From contig NZ_JARVWP010000012.1 of assembly GCF_029846235.1 (NCBI RefSeq), positions 62,001-126,000 of the forward strand: a stretch of DNA of 64,000 nt, written 5' to 3'. Within the stretch, counting starts at the first letter, position 1. Each line of letters opens with the position of its first letter. The stretch comes from Bradyrhizobium sp. CER78. Its GTDB lineage: Bacteria > Pseudomonadota > Alphaproteobacteria > Rhizobiales > Xanthobacteraceae. Made by a program: the position numbers and the translations under genes. Below the pieces are notes generated by a model that was not told the origin of the DNA, ran no database searches, and worked only from the letters and a program-made list of their open reading frames with translations. Shown here in pieces: positions 16,529 to 25,015 of this stretch.

Positions 16529-17128
16529 ATGAGCTACGCGATTATCGGATTCGGCAAAGTGGGCCAGGCTCTCGCCCACGCCTTCGCCCGCAAGAACATG
16601 GAGGTGGCCGTCGCGAGCCGCCGGCCGGCCGAGGCGTTGGCGCCGCAGGCCCGGGCGATTGGCCCCACGGTCGTCGCCAAGTCGCTGCGGGACGCACTGG
16701 CGGCCGACACAATCATCCTAGCTGTCCCGTTCGAGGAGCATCGCGAGGTCGCAAAAGCTCTGCCGAACTGGAACGGCAAGACGGTCATCGACACGATGAA
16801 CACGTTGGCTCCGCCTGAGGCGCTCGATGGTCTGCCGTCCTCCGCATTCGTCGCGAAGGCCTTCAGCGGCGCCAGGCTCGTGAAAGGCTTCAATCACCTG
16901 ATTGCGGCCAAGCTGGCTGTCGATCCGATCGTCGAGGGCGGCCACCGCGTCGTCTTTCTCTCTGGTGACGACGAGGACGCGACCGTTCCCGTGGCGGACT
17001 TGGCCAAACAACTCGGGTTCGCACCCGTCAAGCTCGGAAAGCTCAACGAGGGCGGGGCGCTGGTGCAGGGACGCGGCGGCACCTGGGGCCGGCTCGTCTT
17101 CCAGGATTTGTTCAAGAAGGCGCAGTGA
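16529..17128 (+). CDS. NAD(P)-binding reductase of the F420-dependent NADP reductase family
   Basis: A 199-residue protein with an N-terminal Rossmann motif (YAIIGFGKVGQALAHAFARK), the ASRRP phosphate-binding turn typical of NADPH, and the family blocks ILAVPFEEHREVAKAL, VIDTMNT and VKGFNHL. The C-terminal region LGKLNEGGALVQGRGGTWG is also characteristic. The family is named for F420-dependent NADP reductases, but most proteobacterial members do not use F420. GGAGAAG precedes the ATG. It very likely forms an operon with the SDR. Confidence 0.85.
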   Translation: MSYAIIGFGKVGQALAHAFARKNMEVAVASRRPAEALAPQARAIGPTVVAKSLRDALAADTIILAVPFEEHREVAKALPNWNGKTVIDTMNTLAPPEALDGLPSSAFVAKAFSGARLVKGFNHLIAAKLAVDPIVEGGHRVVFLSGDDEDATVPVADLAKQLGFAPVKLGKLNEGGALVQGRGGTWGRLVFQDLFKKAQ

Positions 17129-17149
17129 TCGAAAGCGTATAGACGCTGT

Positions 17150-17240
17150 GTAGCCCGCATGAGCGCAGCGATATGCGGGAGACCACGAACGAAGGAGCCC
17201 CGGATATCGCGGAGCCTGTCATCGGGCGCGCGTTCGCGCG
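17150..17240. repeat. Degenerate family-A-like repeat arm
   Basis: GTAGCCCGCATGAGCGCAGC followed by GATATGCGGGA resembles one arm of the GTAGCCCGGATGGAGCGAAG element near 56.5 kb. A clean second arm is missing; a small inverted repeat (GGGCGCGCGTTCGCGCGACCC) follows. No gene is visible in this gap. Confidence 0.45.
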
Positions 17241-17328
17241 ACCCGTTGGCTCATCGGGGCTAGGCTTGCGACACTTGCCGATCCGCCCTCGCGCAGGACT
17301 CGCGAGGGCGGACGTGCGCCGTCTCCGC

Positions 17329-17985
17329 TCAACCAGATGCCTTGGCCGGTTCGGACATCGTGATCCGGTTCTTGACGCTGGGACGCTCCTGCATCCTCGC
17401 GTACCATGCCGAAAGAGCCTCGCACTCCGCCGGCACAGCCACCTTCACGAGTCCCGCGAAGATCAAGCCGCCGATGACGGTGATATCGGCCATCGTGAAC
17501 GCTTCGCCGGCGACGAACGGCTGCCGCTTCAGAATGCCGTCGAAGTAGTGCATCCCCCTGAGCGCCTTGTCGCGCTGGCGGAGCCCCCATTCGGGGTTCT
17601 GATAGATCTCGACATGAGGCCCAAGACCCGGCGTGGCGTGGTGAAAATAGACGCTGATGGGGTCGAGCAGTTCCAGTTCGGCGCGCTTGCTCATCATGTG
17701 GATCACGCCCTTTTCGCGCGGCGTCCTGCCGGTCAGCGTTGGCGCGCCATCGAGCGCGTTGAGGTATTCGGTAATGGCCGTGCATTCGCCGATAAAGGTC
17801 CCGTCGTCGAGTTCGAGCACCGGCAGCGTGCCCGAGTAGTTCTTCGCAAGGAATTCAGGTTTCTTGTGTTCGCCCTTGTAGAGATCGACCAGGACGAACT
17901 GCACGCGCGGCCGCAGGTTCTTCTCGGCCAGGGCGATGCGAACGCGGGCCGGATATGGGCCAGTCGGCCAATCGTAAATCTTCAT
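17329..17985 (-). CDS. Glutathione S-transferase
   Basis: A 218-residue GST. The thioredoxin-fold N-domain runs KIYDWPTGPYPARVRIALAEK to PVLELDDGTFIGECTAITEYL, with the conserved cis-Pro (LPVL) and the E-(S/C)-x-AI glutathione-binding turn (GECTAI). The helical C-domain contains PFVAGEAFTMADITVIGGLIF, where the conserved Asp of the N-cap is visible. It conjugates or isomerises a small electrophile in the cytoplasm. AGGAG lies just upstream. Two copies of an 18-base palindromic site separate it from a divergent TetR gene, which probably represses it. Confidence 0.9.
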   Translation of the reverse strand: MKIYDWPTGPYPARVRIALAEKNLRPRVQFVLVDLYKGEHKKPEFLAKNYSGTLPVLELDDGTFIGECTAITEYLNALDGAPTLTGRTPREKGVIHMMSKRAELELLDPISVYFHHATPGLGPHVEIYQNPEWGLRQRDKALRGMHYFDGILKRQPFVAGEAFTMADITVIGGLIFAGLVKVAVPAECEALSAWYARMQERPSVKNRITMSEPAKASG

Positions 17986-18002
17986 CACGACTCCTATTTT
18001 GT

Positions 18003-18020
18003 CTACCTGTCACTTGGTAG
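18003..18020. promoter_or_regulatory. TetR operator, copy 1
   Basis: CTACCTGTCACTTGGTAG, with CTACC/GGTAG inverted arms, lies 17 bases upstream of the GST ATG. It is identical over all 18 bases to a second copy 55 bases away. Confidence 0.7.
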
Positions 18021-18057
18021 GTCCGATATGAGTACTTCACATCCGGCTGGTCAAGCC

Positions 18058-18075
18058 CTACCTGTCACTTGGTAG
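18058..18075. promoter_or_regulatory. TetR operator, copy 2
   Basis: The second perfect copy of CTACCTGTCACTTGGTAG, 24 bases upstream of the TetR start. The 55-base centre-to-centre distance is close to five helical turns, so two dimers would sit on nearly the same face of the DNA. Confidence 0.7.
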
Positions 18076-18099
18076 ATAACGAAGCAGTGAGAGGACGAA

Positions 18100-18663
18100 G
18101 TGAGTTCAAGCGCTCGGGAGGCCATCTTGGCGGCAGCAAAGCGGACCGCGCAGGCGCGCGGCTATGGCGGCTTGAATTTCCGCGATCTCGCCGACGAGGT
18201 CGGGATCAAGGCGGCCAGCATCTACCACCATTTCCCGAGCAAGGCCGAACTCGGCGTCGCCGTCGCGAGGCGCTACTGGGAGGACACCGCCGCCCAGCTC
18301 GAGGCGATGCTGGCGGAAACCGCGGATCCGGTCCGCTGCCTGCGTCGATATCCCGAGGTGTTTCGCAAGGCGCTCGAGAACAACAATCGTATGTGCCTGT
18401 GCAGCTTCATGTCCGCGGAAGTCGACGACCTGCCGGACGCGGTGAAGCAGGAGGTCCAGACCTTTACCGACGTCAACGTGGCGTGGCTGAGCAAGCTGCT
18501 GGTGGCCGCGCGCCTGGCCAGTGCAAGAAAAAGCGAACAACGCGCCCGCGCCATCTTCGCCGCCGTCGCCGGCGCGCAGCTGATGGCCAGAAGCCGCGGC
18601 GATATTTCGCTCTACGATTCCTTGATCGACAACTATCGCGCCGCGGGTCTGCTGCCGGCGTAG
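18100..18663 (+). CDS. TetR-family transcriptional regulator
   Basis: A 187-residue TetR protein. The DNA-binding domain reads SSSAREAILAAAKRTAQARG then LNFRDLADEVGIKAASIYHHFPSKAELG, a near-perfect TetR helix-turn-helix. The ligand domain contains NNNRMCLCSFMSAEVDDLP, a block typical of TetR proteins near glutathione transferases and reductases. The GTG start follows GAGGACGAA. It is divergent from the GST gene and flanked by two identical operators, so it is very likely an autorepressor and GST repressor released by an electrophile. Confidence 0.88.
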   Translation: MSSSAREAILAAAKRTAQARGYGGLNFRDLADEVGIKAASIYHHFPSKAELGVAVARRYWEDTAAQLEAMLAETADPVRCLRRYPEVFRKALENNNRMCLCSFMSAEVDDLPDAVKQEVQTFTDVNVAWLSKLLVAARLASARKSEQRARAIFAAVAGAQLMARSRGDISLYDSLIDNYRAAGLLPA

Positions 18664-18740
18664 CTCATCCATGGCTCGATGATCGATGTGGTGCATCACG
18701 CCTCCTCGGCCGATCCGCCCTGCCCGCTTCAGCGGCGCGC

Positions 18741-19146
18741 GGGCATGAAACCGCATTCTCGCGACTGAACCGTCCGAGCTTTGTGCATCGTTCGGCCCTC
18801 TCGAAGCAGAGGGCGCAGGGAAAGCCGGGTGCCGATCGCACCCATGGGCCCCGAGCAATGGGTAGGAAGCTCGGGGGTAGGACCACAGGTGTAACCGGAA
18901 ACAACCCGGCTTTCCCTGCGCGATGGGCTACGGCTTACTTCGTGCTCTCCCCGGCGAGACCAGGCTTCTTTGTCACCGTCTTCGCCACGCGCACCGCGCA
19001 ATGTGAAGAGACACCTGCCATGAGGGCGTCAGGACCACACGACTTCGCCGTCCGCCTCACGCGCACTCGTCAGTCGCGCACTCAGCGTCCACCGCATCTC
19101 GCCCCGCGTTCGTGACGATCGCGATCCGCCCCTCGTATCGGGTGAG
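18741..19146. repeat. Composite dispersed element with long hairpin
   Basis: The segment begins with CCGCATTCTCGCGACTGAAC/CGTCCGAGCTTTG, a motif also found alone near 14.5 kb. It contains a hairpin with an 18-base perfect stem and ends in a C-rich tract (CAGGACCACACGACTTCGCC, CGTTCGTGACGATCGCGAT). It has no convincing reading frame. From memory, a similar ~400-base sequence is scattered through Bradyrhizobium intergenic regions; I cannot check that here. Confidence 0.55.
18813..18921. repeat. 18-base-stem hairpin inside composite element
   Basis: GCGCAGGGAAAGCCGGGT and ACCCGGCTTTCCCTGCGC are perfect inverted arms separated by 73 bases. The loop carries its own smaller GC-rich repeats. The stem is too long to be chance and would fold in RNA or single-stranded DNA. 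Confidence 0.75.
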
Positions 19147-19599
19147 ACGCGCATATTGAACAGCTGAGTTGGGTCAAACGCCAAGCGGAATATTTTCTTA
19201 TCCGCGGATTGACAGGTTTTGCTGAGTTGCCCGTCGGGGTGATTTGTCGCAGGGGGAGCAAAGAGGTTTGATTTGCGTCGGCGCAAATTGATCGTGGACT
19301 GGTCGCCGTTAGGCCCTATCCGAATCGATTTGCTAGCATCAGCCAAGAACCCTGGAGTTGCCGCAGCGCGTCTTCCCCGCAAATTTCAATCATCAACCGT
19401 AGATTAGACATCAGGTTGCAGAATCTATCTCTCTCCTGCATAGCTTACGTGGTTCACGCTTCGTGCTCATTCAGGAATGGGTGTGATCGGACGCCAGCAG
19501 CATGGAGGCCGGCAACTCAAGCCACCGGAGCTCAGCTGCTTGAACGAAGCATACCTATAGGTCCAACTCGTAAACTCGGGCCGCCGTCTGGATAGCCGA
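19147..19599. other. AT-richer spacer before the methyltransferase gene
   Basis: No protein gene is convincing here. Base composition drops from the GC-rich repeat to clearly lower GC, continuing into the methyltransferase gene. A TTGACA hexamer and a perfect palindromic site (ATTTGCG/CGCAAAT, positions 19272-19289) are the only regulatory-looking features. I searched by eye for a copy of the guaA 3' end as an attachment site and did not find one. Confidence 0.5.
19272..19289. promoter_or_regulatory. Palindrome upstream of methyltransferase/nuclease pair
   Basis: ATTTGCG and CGCAAAT are perfect inverted arms around TCGG, in the AT-rich spacer about 310 bases before the methyltransferase start. 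It could be an operator for a controller protein, but no such gene is adjacent. Confidence 0.3.
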
Positions 19600-22500
19600 A
19601 TGCTGCTAGAGTCTATGAACGAGATCATTGAGCGATACGGAGGCGATCCGTCTTCGATTCGGTCATTCGAATTGGACGGCCCAGAGCTGTTGCCATATGC
19701 AACTCTTCATACCGCACGCACTCACAGCACATCGGACTTTACGCCAATAGCGGCAGTGTACGAGTGGGACAAACGTCCCCTCATCATCTTGGTTGATGGA
19801 AACCAAGTGAGAGGTTCTAGCCATCTGAATGCAATCCGTCGAGCCGTCGCGATGCGTGGTGATGCGCCGTATCTCGGCGTGATTCAACTTGGTCGTTTGA
19901 CCATCTACACTATCGCATTGGACGATCGCTCGATTGATCAAGCGTTAATACCGCTCGCACTTGATTTAGTGACGCAATCACGTGCCCTAATTCCACATCT
20001 TGGCAACACGCGACCGATCGTTTCGCCTCGACATTGGATCAGCGATGTGGTCCTGCGTCTCTTAACGGGCACCATCGACGCGATCATAGGAGACGGATTG
20101 GCCGATGAAGACGCCATTTCTTTGGTTGGGCGAGCCCTCTTCGTTAGATTCTTGGCGGATAGGTCGCTTCTACAGGCGGGCACGCTGCCCAAGCAACTAA
20201 TCGATCCAGCAAGCTCGTTTGACACGCGAGAAGGCATCGCCACGATCACAAGGTGGCTCGACAAAACTTTTAACGGTGACTTTCTTCCGCTTACACCTGG
20301 CTTGGTCAAACAGCTACCTGACGCCACTCTTCTCCGCCTTGGAGATCTCCTTCGATCAGCGCCAGGCGGTCAGCTATACCTTGGCTGGCAAGAGAAATGG
20401 GACAGGCTCGACTTTGCTCATATCCCTGTGGGGGTGCTGAGCCAGGCTTATGAAAGGTATCTAAGTCGGCACGATCCGCTCACCCAAAGGCTTGAGGGAG
20501 GCTATTACACCCCGCGACATATCGCAGATCTGATGATCAGCGCGTCCTTTGCGGCTCTAGAGGATGACGGACGTGCGGCAGATGCTCGGGTCCTCGATCC
20601 CGCTGCGGGGGCAGGCGTCTTCTTGATTACTGCATTTCGCCAACTTGTCGCCCAGCATTGGCGAGCGCACAACAAGAGACCCGATACCACCACCTTGCGT
20701 GCTATTCTTCGCAACCAGATAACCGGCTTTGACATCAATGAATCTGCCCTTCGGTTTGCCGCGCTCGGGCTTTATCTGATTTCCATCGAGCTGGACCCGA
20801 ATCCGGAGCCAATCGAGAAACTACGCTTCGACAACCTCAGACCTCAAGTCCTGCGCAAGGTCGAGGCGAAGCGACGAACCGACAGAGTTAAAGAGAGGCG
20901 AAAAACCAGTAAGGAAGCCTCGGAACTCGGCAGCTTAGGTCCAGACGTAGGGCTCGATCATCTTGGTGCTTACGATCTCGTCATCGGCAATCCTCCATGG
21001 GCAAGCTCAACTCGACTTCAAGGTTGGCACTGGCTTCAGGAGCACGTGAATGAGATCGCGCGAGATCGCGCTCAGGACGATTCATTAGTCGCACCACTGC
21101 CAAACGAAGTCCTGGACCTACCATTTGTTTGGCGGTCGCTAGAGTGGGCAAAGCCAGGAGCGCAAATTGCCTTTGCCCTTCACGCACGGCTGCTATTTCA
21201 GCAAGGGGAGACGATGCCCGGTGCGCGTGACGCGCTATTCCGTTGTCTCGATATTACCGGGGTCATAAACGGTACAGAGATTCGCAATACTCGCGTATGG
21301 CCCGAAATTAGCGCACCATTTTGCCTCTTGTTTGCTCGGAATCGGGCACCGAGCCCGGGTAGCGGATTCCGGTTCGTGACTCCCAGGTTAGAGTCTCGCT
21401 TGAATCAAGCAGGAGCGTGGCGCATCGACGTTACCAACTCCGAAACTGTCGCTATCGCTGAAGCACGCAGCCGGCCGACCTTGTTGAAAACTCTATTTCG
21501 CGGCAGCCGCCTAGACGCAGAGGCATTGGATCGCATCGAGTCGCATGGCTGGCCGTCATTGGAGCAGTATTGGATAAAGCTTTTCGGCGAGCACCGGGGT
21601 AAGTCTAGCGCTTCGGGCAATGGCTTCCAGAGGATACGCAGGAGCAGCCGAGTTCGAAAGAACGGCGACGGGCTGCCAGGAGTCTCGGCTGAGTATCTTC
21701 ATGGCGTGCCGCTAGCAGATGCGGATGACGACCTAGGCGTTTTGGTTGAGAGCAGAACTCTAACCAAATTTAATGAGCCGCGCATACATGATCCGCGGCC
21801 ACTGGAGATTTTTCGAGGACCACTCCTACTGGTTCGAGAGTCGCCTCCGGTGCGAAACGGTCGGATGAAGGTTTCGCTCGCAGAGAGTGATATCGTCTAT
21901 AGTCAGAGCTTTCATGGCTACAGCGCGCAAGCGCACCCAGAACGCCTGACATTTAGCAAATATATTGCGCTCTTGATCGGCAGCAAGGTTGCCCTTTGGC
22001 GTGCACTTTTGACCAGTGGCCGCTTTGGTTTCGAACGAGAAGTTGTTGAGAAATTCATCATCGATGAAATTCCCATCAAGCCGTTCGAAGAACTTGACGG
22101 AGCCGACAAAGTAGAAATCGAGAGCTTATTTTCGGCGGTAGCTGCAGAGAAAGACGACGCTGGTTGGTGCAGGGTCGATAACTGGGTTGCATCGCTATAC
22201 AAACTTCAAGACAGCGATCTGGAATGCATCGATGATACACTGCGGCTGAACCTCCCATTCGCTGAAAATAGACGCCTAAGTCAGGCCCCTCCCTCTGATA
22301 AAGAAGTCGAGCACTTCTGCGTAACGCTTGGCGGTGAACTGGCGGAATGGCGAACTGAGGCTAGACCATCGTTGACTATTTCAATGACGTCCCGACCTCC
22401 CTTGTCGCCCTGGCGATTTGTTCGAATTGCCGGAAAGCCGAGCCGGGCTGGCCCTAATGACCCGTTGGAGGATGGCCTAATCCAAGCCGCGAATGTTATG

Positions 22501-22653
22501 GCTGCAACAGAGATTGTGCTGGTCGACGAAGGAGAAGACTGCCTTTGGTTAGGGCGGTTAGATCAATCACGGTATTGGAGTCGCAGCCAAGCTCGCCTGG
22601 CCGCACGCCACATCGTATGGGAGCACTCTAGCTTTCTAAGCGGTAGGACTTAG
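19600..22653 (+). CDS. Eco57I-type N6-adenine DNA methyltransferase of a restriction/defence system
   Basis: A 1017-residue protein with the gamma-class adenine methyltransferase core. Motif I is VLDPAAGAGVFL (331-342), the following Asp is in GFDINESALRFAALGLYL, and the catalytic motif IV is NPPW (464-467). The roughly 300-residue N-terminal region contains YEWDKRPLIILVDGNQV and is not a clear nuclease. The ~450-residue C-terminal half is probably the target-recognition region. The length and NPPW core match Eco57I/type IIG and PglX-like enzymes. GC content and codon use are visibly lower than the neighbours, a sign of transfer. No strong ribosome site is seen; an ATG five codons later is possible. 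Confidence 0.85.
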   Translation: MLLESMNEIIERYGGDPSSIRSFELDGPELLPYATLHTARTHSTSDFTPIAAVYEWDKRPLIILVDGNQVRGSSHLNAIRRAVAMRGDAPYLGVIQLGRLTIYTIALDDRSIDQALIPLALDLVTQSRALIPHLGNTRPIVSPRHWISDVVLRLLTGTIDAIIGDGLADEDAISLVGRALFVRFLADRSLLQAGTLPKQLIDPASSFDTREGIATITRWLDKTFNGDFLPLTPGLVKQLPDATLLRLGDLLRSAPGGQLYLGWQEKWDRLDFAHIPVGVLSQAYERYLSRHDPLTQRLEGGYYTPRHIADLMISASFAALEDDGRAADARVLDPAAGAGVFLITAFRQLVAQHWRAHNKRPDTTTLRAILRNQITGFDINESALRFAALGLYLISIELDPNPEPIEKLRFDNLRPQVLRKVEAKRRTDRVKERRKTSKEASELGSLGPDVGLDHLGAYDLVIGNPPWASSTRLQGWHWLQEHVNEIARDRAQDDSLVAPLPNEVLDLPFVWRSLEWAKPGAQIAFALHARLLFQQGETMPGARDALFRCLDITGVINGTEIRNTRVWPEISAPFCLLFARNRAPSPGSGFRFVTPRLESRLNQAGAWRIDVTNSETVAIAEARSRPTLLKTLFRGSRLDAEALDRIESHGWPSLEQYWIKLFGEHRGKSSASGNGFQRIRRSSRVRKNGDGLPGVSAEYLHGVPLADADDDLGVLVESRTLTKFNEPRIHDPRPLEIFRGPLLLVRESPPVRNGRMKVSLAESDIVYSQSFHGYSAQAHPERLTFSKYIALLIGSKVALWRALLTSGRFGFEREVVEKFIIDEIPIKPFEELDGADKVEIESLFSAVAAEKDDAGWCRVDNWVASLYKLQDSDLECIDDTLRLNLPFAENRRLSQAPPSDKEVEHFCVTLGGELAEWRTEARPSLTISMTSRPPLSPWRFVRIAGKPSRAGPNDPLEDGLIQAANVMAATEIVLVDEGEDCLWLGRLDQSRYWSRSQARLAARHIVWEHSSFLSGRT

Positions 22654-22658
22654 CAGCG

Positions 22659-23369
22659 ATGACACTAAGTCCGCGACCGGATCAAGTCGCTGAACTAACG
22701 CGCGGCGCGGCCCTTCCTATTCCGGCGATTGCTTCTCCGCTGCTCGGAGTGATCATCGATGCATTGCGCGAGGCTTGGCAGCAGCTCGCCTCTCGGTACG
22801 GCACTGCGTTGCATGGCAAGTCTGAACCCGAGCTAACAGCCTTGATGCAATCTCGCCTTAATGACCTACGGAACGACCGCCGCAAGTTCGGACAGATCGT
22901 ATCTTGCATCGTCCGAGGCGCAGAAAGTATCAGCTACGACGGTAGGCACATCGAAAAGCGACCTGATCTATCAATCTTCATGACCACCAGGAACGCAAAT
23001 TTCCCTTTGGTGGTTGAGTGTAAGATTATTGATCATGACCTTGGCAAAGGAGTTGCCCTATACTGCAATAACGGCGTGCGGCGATTTGTCGACGGCGAAT
23101 ACGGATGGGCATCAACTCAAGCATTGATGATTGGATATGTCTGCGACGATTCATCCGTAGAGAAGCATCTGATCCCTCATCTTAAGACGCGCGCAAGCTC
23201 CAAGTCCGACTCCTTAAAGACGAAAAGTTGGTCCGCGAAAGCGATAGCTGCTTCAATGACGTCCGATCATTTGCGAACGTTTCGTTACCTCACTCCATCA
23301 CCTGATAGCGATCCTGGCCCGGTTACGATTTTTCATATTTGGACCGAGGTGCCGCGGGACAATATTTAG
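22659..23369 (+). CDS. Putative PD-(D/E)XK nuclease partner of the methyltransferase
   Basis: A 236-residue protein starting five bases after the methyltransferase stop codon, so surely co-transcribed. I do not recognise a named family. It has a good PD-(D/E)XK signature: KRPDLSIF with Asp103, then a hydrophobic strand FPLVVECKII giving Glu120 and Lys122 (D-X16-E-C-K). A helical N-terminus (IDALREAWQQLASRYG, MQSRLNDLRND) precedes it. The C-terminal part mentions no other motif. It shares the low-GC character of its partner. The likely role is the cleavage subunit of a two-gene restriction system; a nicking or modification-dependent enzyme is also possible. Confidence 0.65.
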   Translation: MTLSPRPDQVAELTRGAALPIPAIASPLLGVIIDALREAWQQLASRYGTALHGKSEPELTALMQSRLNDLRNDRRKFGQIVSCIVRGAESISYDGRHIEKRPDLSIFMTTRNANFPLVVECKIIDHDLGKGVALYCNNGVRRFVDGEYGWASTQALMIGYVCDDSSVEKHLIPHLKTRASSKSDSLKTKSWSAKAIAASMTSDHLRTFRYLTPSPDSDPGPVTIFHIWTEVPRDNI

Positions 23370-23404
23370 TGACTAATGGGCACACGCTAAATTTCTAGCC
23401 TAGC

Positions 23405-25015
23405 CTACTCCCACTCAATCGTCCCCGGCGGCTTGCTGGTCACGTCGTACACCACCCTATTCACGCCCTTCACCTCGTTGATGATGCGCGTCGCGGTCTC
23501 GGCCAGAAACTTCATGTCGAACTGATAGAAGTCGGCGGTCATGCCGTCGGTCGAGGTGACGGCGCGCAGGCCCACGACGTATTCGTAGGTGCGGCCGTCG
23601 CCCATCACGCCGACGGTCTTGACCGGCAGCAGCACCGCGAAGGCCTGCCAGATCGCATCATAGAGGCCGTGCTTGCGGATCTGGTCGATATAGACCGCAT
23701 CCGCGTTGCGCAGGATGTCGAGCTTCTCGCGGGTGATGTCGCCGGGGCAGCGGATCGCAAGGCCCGGGCCCGGGAACGGGTGGCGGCCGACGAACACTTC
23801 GGGCAGACCGAGCTCGCGGCCGAGCACGCGCACCTCGTCCTTGAACAGCTCGCGCAAGGGCTCGACCAGCTTCATGTTCATGCGCGCCGGAAGGCCGCCG
23901 ACATTGTGGTGCGACTTGATGGTGACCGACGGGCCGCCGGTGAAGGAGACGCTCTCGATCACGTCAGGGTAGAGCGTGCCCTGCGCCAGGAATTCGGCGC
24001 CGCCGATCTTCATCGCCTCGGCCTCGAACACGTCGATGAACAGGCGCCCGATGGTCTTGCGCTTCACCTCGGGGTCGGTGACGCCTTCGAGCTCGCCGAG
24101 AAACTGCTTCGACGCGTCCACATGGACCAGCGGGATGTTGTAGTGGTTGCGGAACAGGTCGACGACGGTCTTGGCCTCGTCGAGCCGCAGCAGGCCGTGA
24201 TCGACGAACACGCAGGTGAGCTGGTCGCCGATCGCCTCGTGGATCAAGACCGCCGCGACGGCGGAATCGACGCCGCCTGAGAGGCCGCAGATCACCTTGC
24301 CCTTGCCCACCTGGGCGCGGATCTTCTCGATCGCCTCCTCGCGGAAGGCCCGCATGGTCCAGTCGCCGGTGAGGCCGGCGACCTTGCGCACGAAATTGCG
24401 CAGCAGTTTGGCGCCGTCGGGAGTGTGCACCACCTCGGGATGGAACATCAGGCCGTAGTACTTCCGCTTCTCGTCCTGGATGATCGCGAACGGCGCATTC
24501 GGCGAGGTGCCGGCGACGGAGAAGCCGGGCGGCATCCTGGTGATGCGATCGCCGTGGCTCATCCACACCTGGTGCTTCTCGCCGTGGTTCCAGATGCCGT
24601 CGAACAGCTGGCTATCGGTCTTGACCTCGACATCGGCGCGGCCGAATTCGCGGTGATGCCCGCCCTCGACCTCGCCGCCGAGCTGGGCGGCCAAGGTCAT
24701 CTGGCCGTAGCAGATGCCGAGCACGGGGACGCCGGATTCGAAGATCAGCTGCGGGGCGCGCGGCGAGCCGGTCTCGTGAACAGACTCGGGTCCGCCGGAG
24801 AGGATCACCGCCTTCGGCTTCATCTCCTTGAAGGCGGCTTCGGCCTTCTGGAACGGCACGATCTCGGAATAGACGCCCATCTCGCGGACGCGGCGGGCGA
24901 TCAGTTGCGTCACCTGGCTGCCGAAATCGACAATCAGAATCTTGTCATGCGCCGAGGCCACGGAGGGTGTCGACGGCGCTTGAACCGAGTCTTGGGCTGT
25001 GTGCTGGGCTGTCAT
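23405..25015 (-). CDS. guaA: GMP synthase (glutamine-hydrolysing)
   Basis: Converts XMP, glutamine and ATP to GMP, the last step of guanine nucleotide synthesis in the cytoplasm. The class I glutaminase domain starts KILIVDFGSQVTQLIARRVRE and has the nucleophile in GICYGQ and the His-Glu pair in MFHPEVVHT. The ATP-pyrophosphatase domain has the PP-loop GLSGGVDSAVAA, and the C-terminal dimerisation domain ends in DVTSKPPGTIEWE. The protein is about 536 residues with a short rhizobial N-terminal extension. I chose the ATG of MTAQHTAQ; a further in-frame upstream extension is hydrophobic and unlike GuaA. Its 3' end faces the restriction-like pair. Confidence 0.96.
   Translation of the reverse strand: MTAQHTAQDSVQAPSTPSVASAHDKILIVDFGSQVTQLIARRVREMGVYSEIVPFQKAEAAFKEMKPKAVILSGGPESVHETGSPRAPQLIFESGVPVLGICYGQMTLAAQLGGEVEGGHHREFGRADVEVKTDSQLFDGIWNHGEKHQVWMSHGDRITRMPPGFSVAGTSPNAPFAIIQDEKRKYYGLMFHPEVVHTPDGAKLLRNFVRKVAGLTGDWTMRAFREEAIEKIRAQVGKGKVICGLSGGVDSAVAAVLIHEAIGDQLTCVFVDHGLLRLDEAKTVVDLFRNHYNIPLVHVDASKQFLGELEGVTDPEVKRKTIGRLFIDVFEAEAMKIGGAEFLAQGTLYPDVIESVSFTGGPSVTIKSHHNVGGLPARMNMKLVEPLRELFKDEVRVLGRELGLPEVFVGRHPFPGPGLAIRCPGDITREKLDILRNADAVYIDQIRKHGLYDAIWQAFAVLLPVKTVGVMGDGRTYEYVVGLRAVTSTDGMTADFYQFDMKFLAETATRIINEVKGVNRVVYDVTSKPPGTIEWE

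Noticed and set aside
17173..18075. Open frame of 300 codons antisense to the GST gene
   Set aside because: It crosses both TetR operators and has no family motifs; the GST is clear.
18069..19115. Open frame of 348 codons covering the TetR gene and composite repeat
   Set aside because: Out of frame with the clear TetR protein and arginine-rich throughout; the distal half is repeat DNA.
19147..19599. Attachment-site duplicate of the guaA 3' end
   Set aside because: I looked for a match to the last bases of guaA in the left spacer of the cassette and found none.
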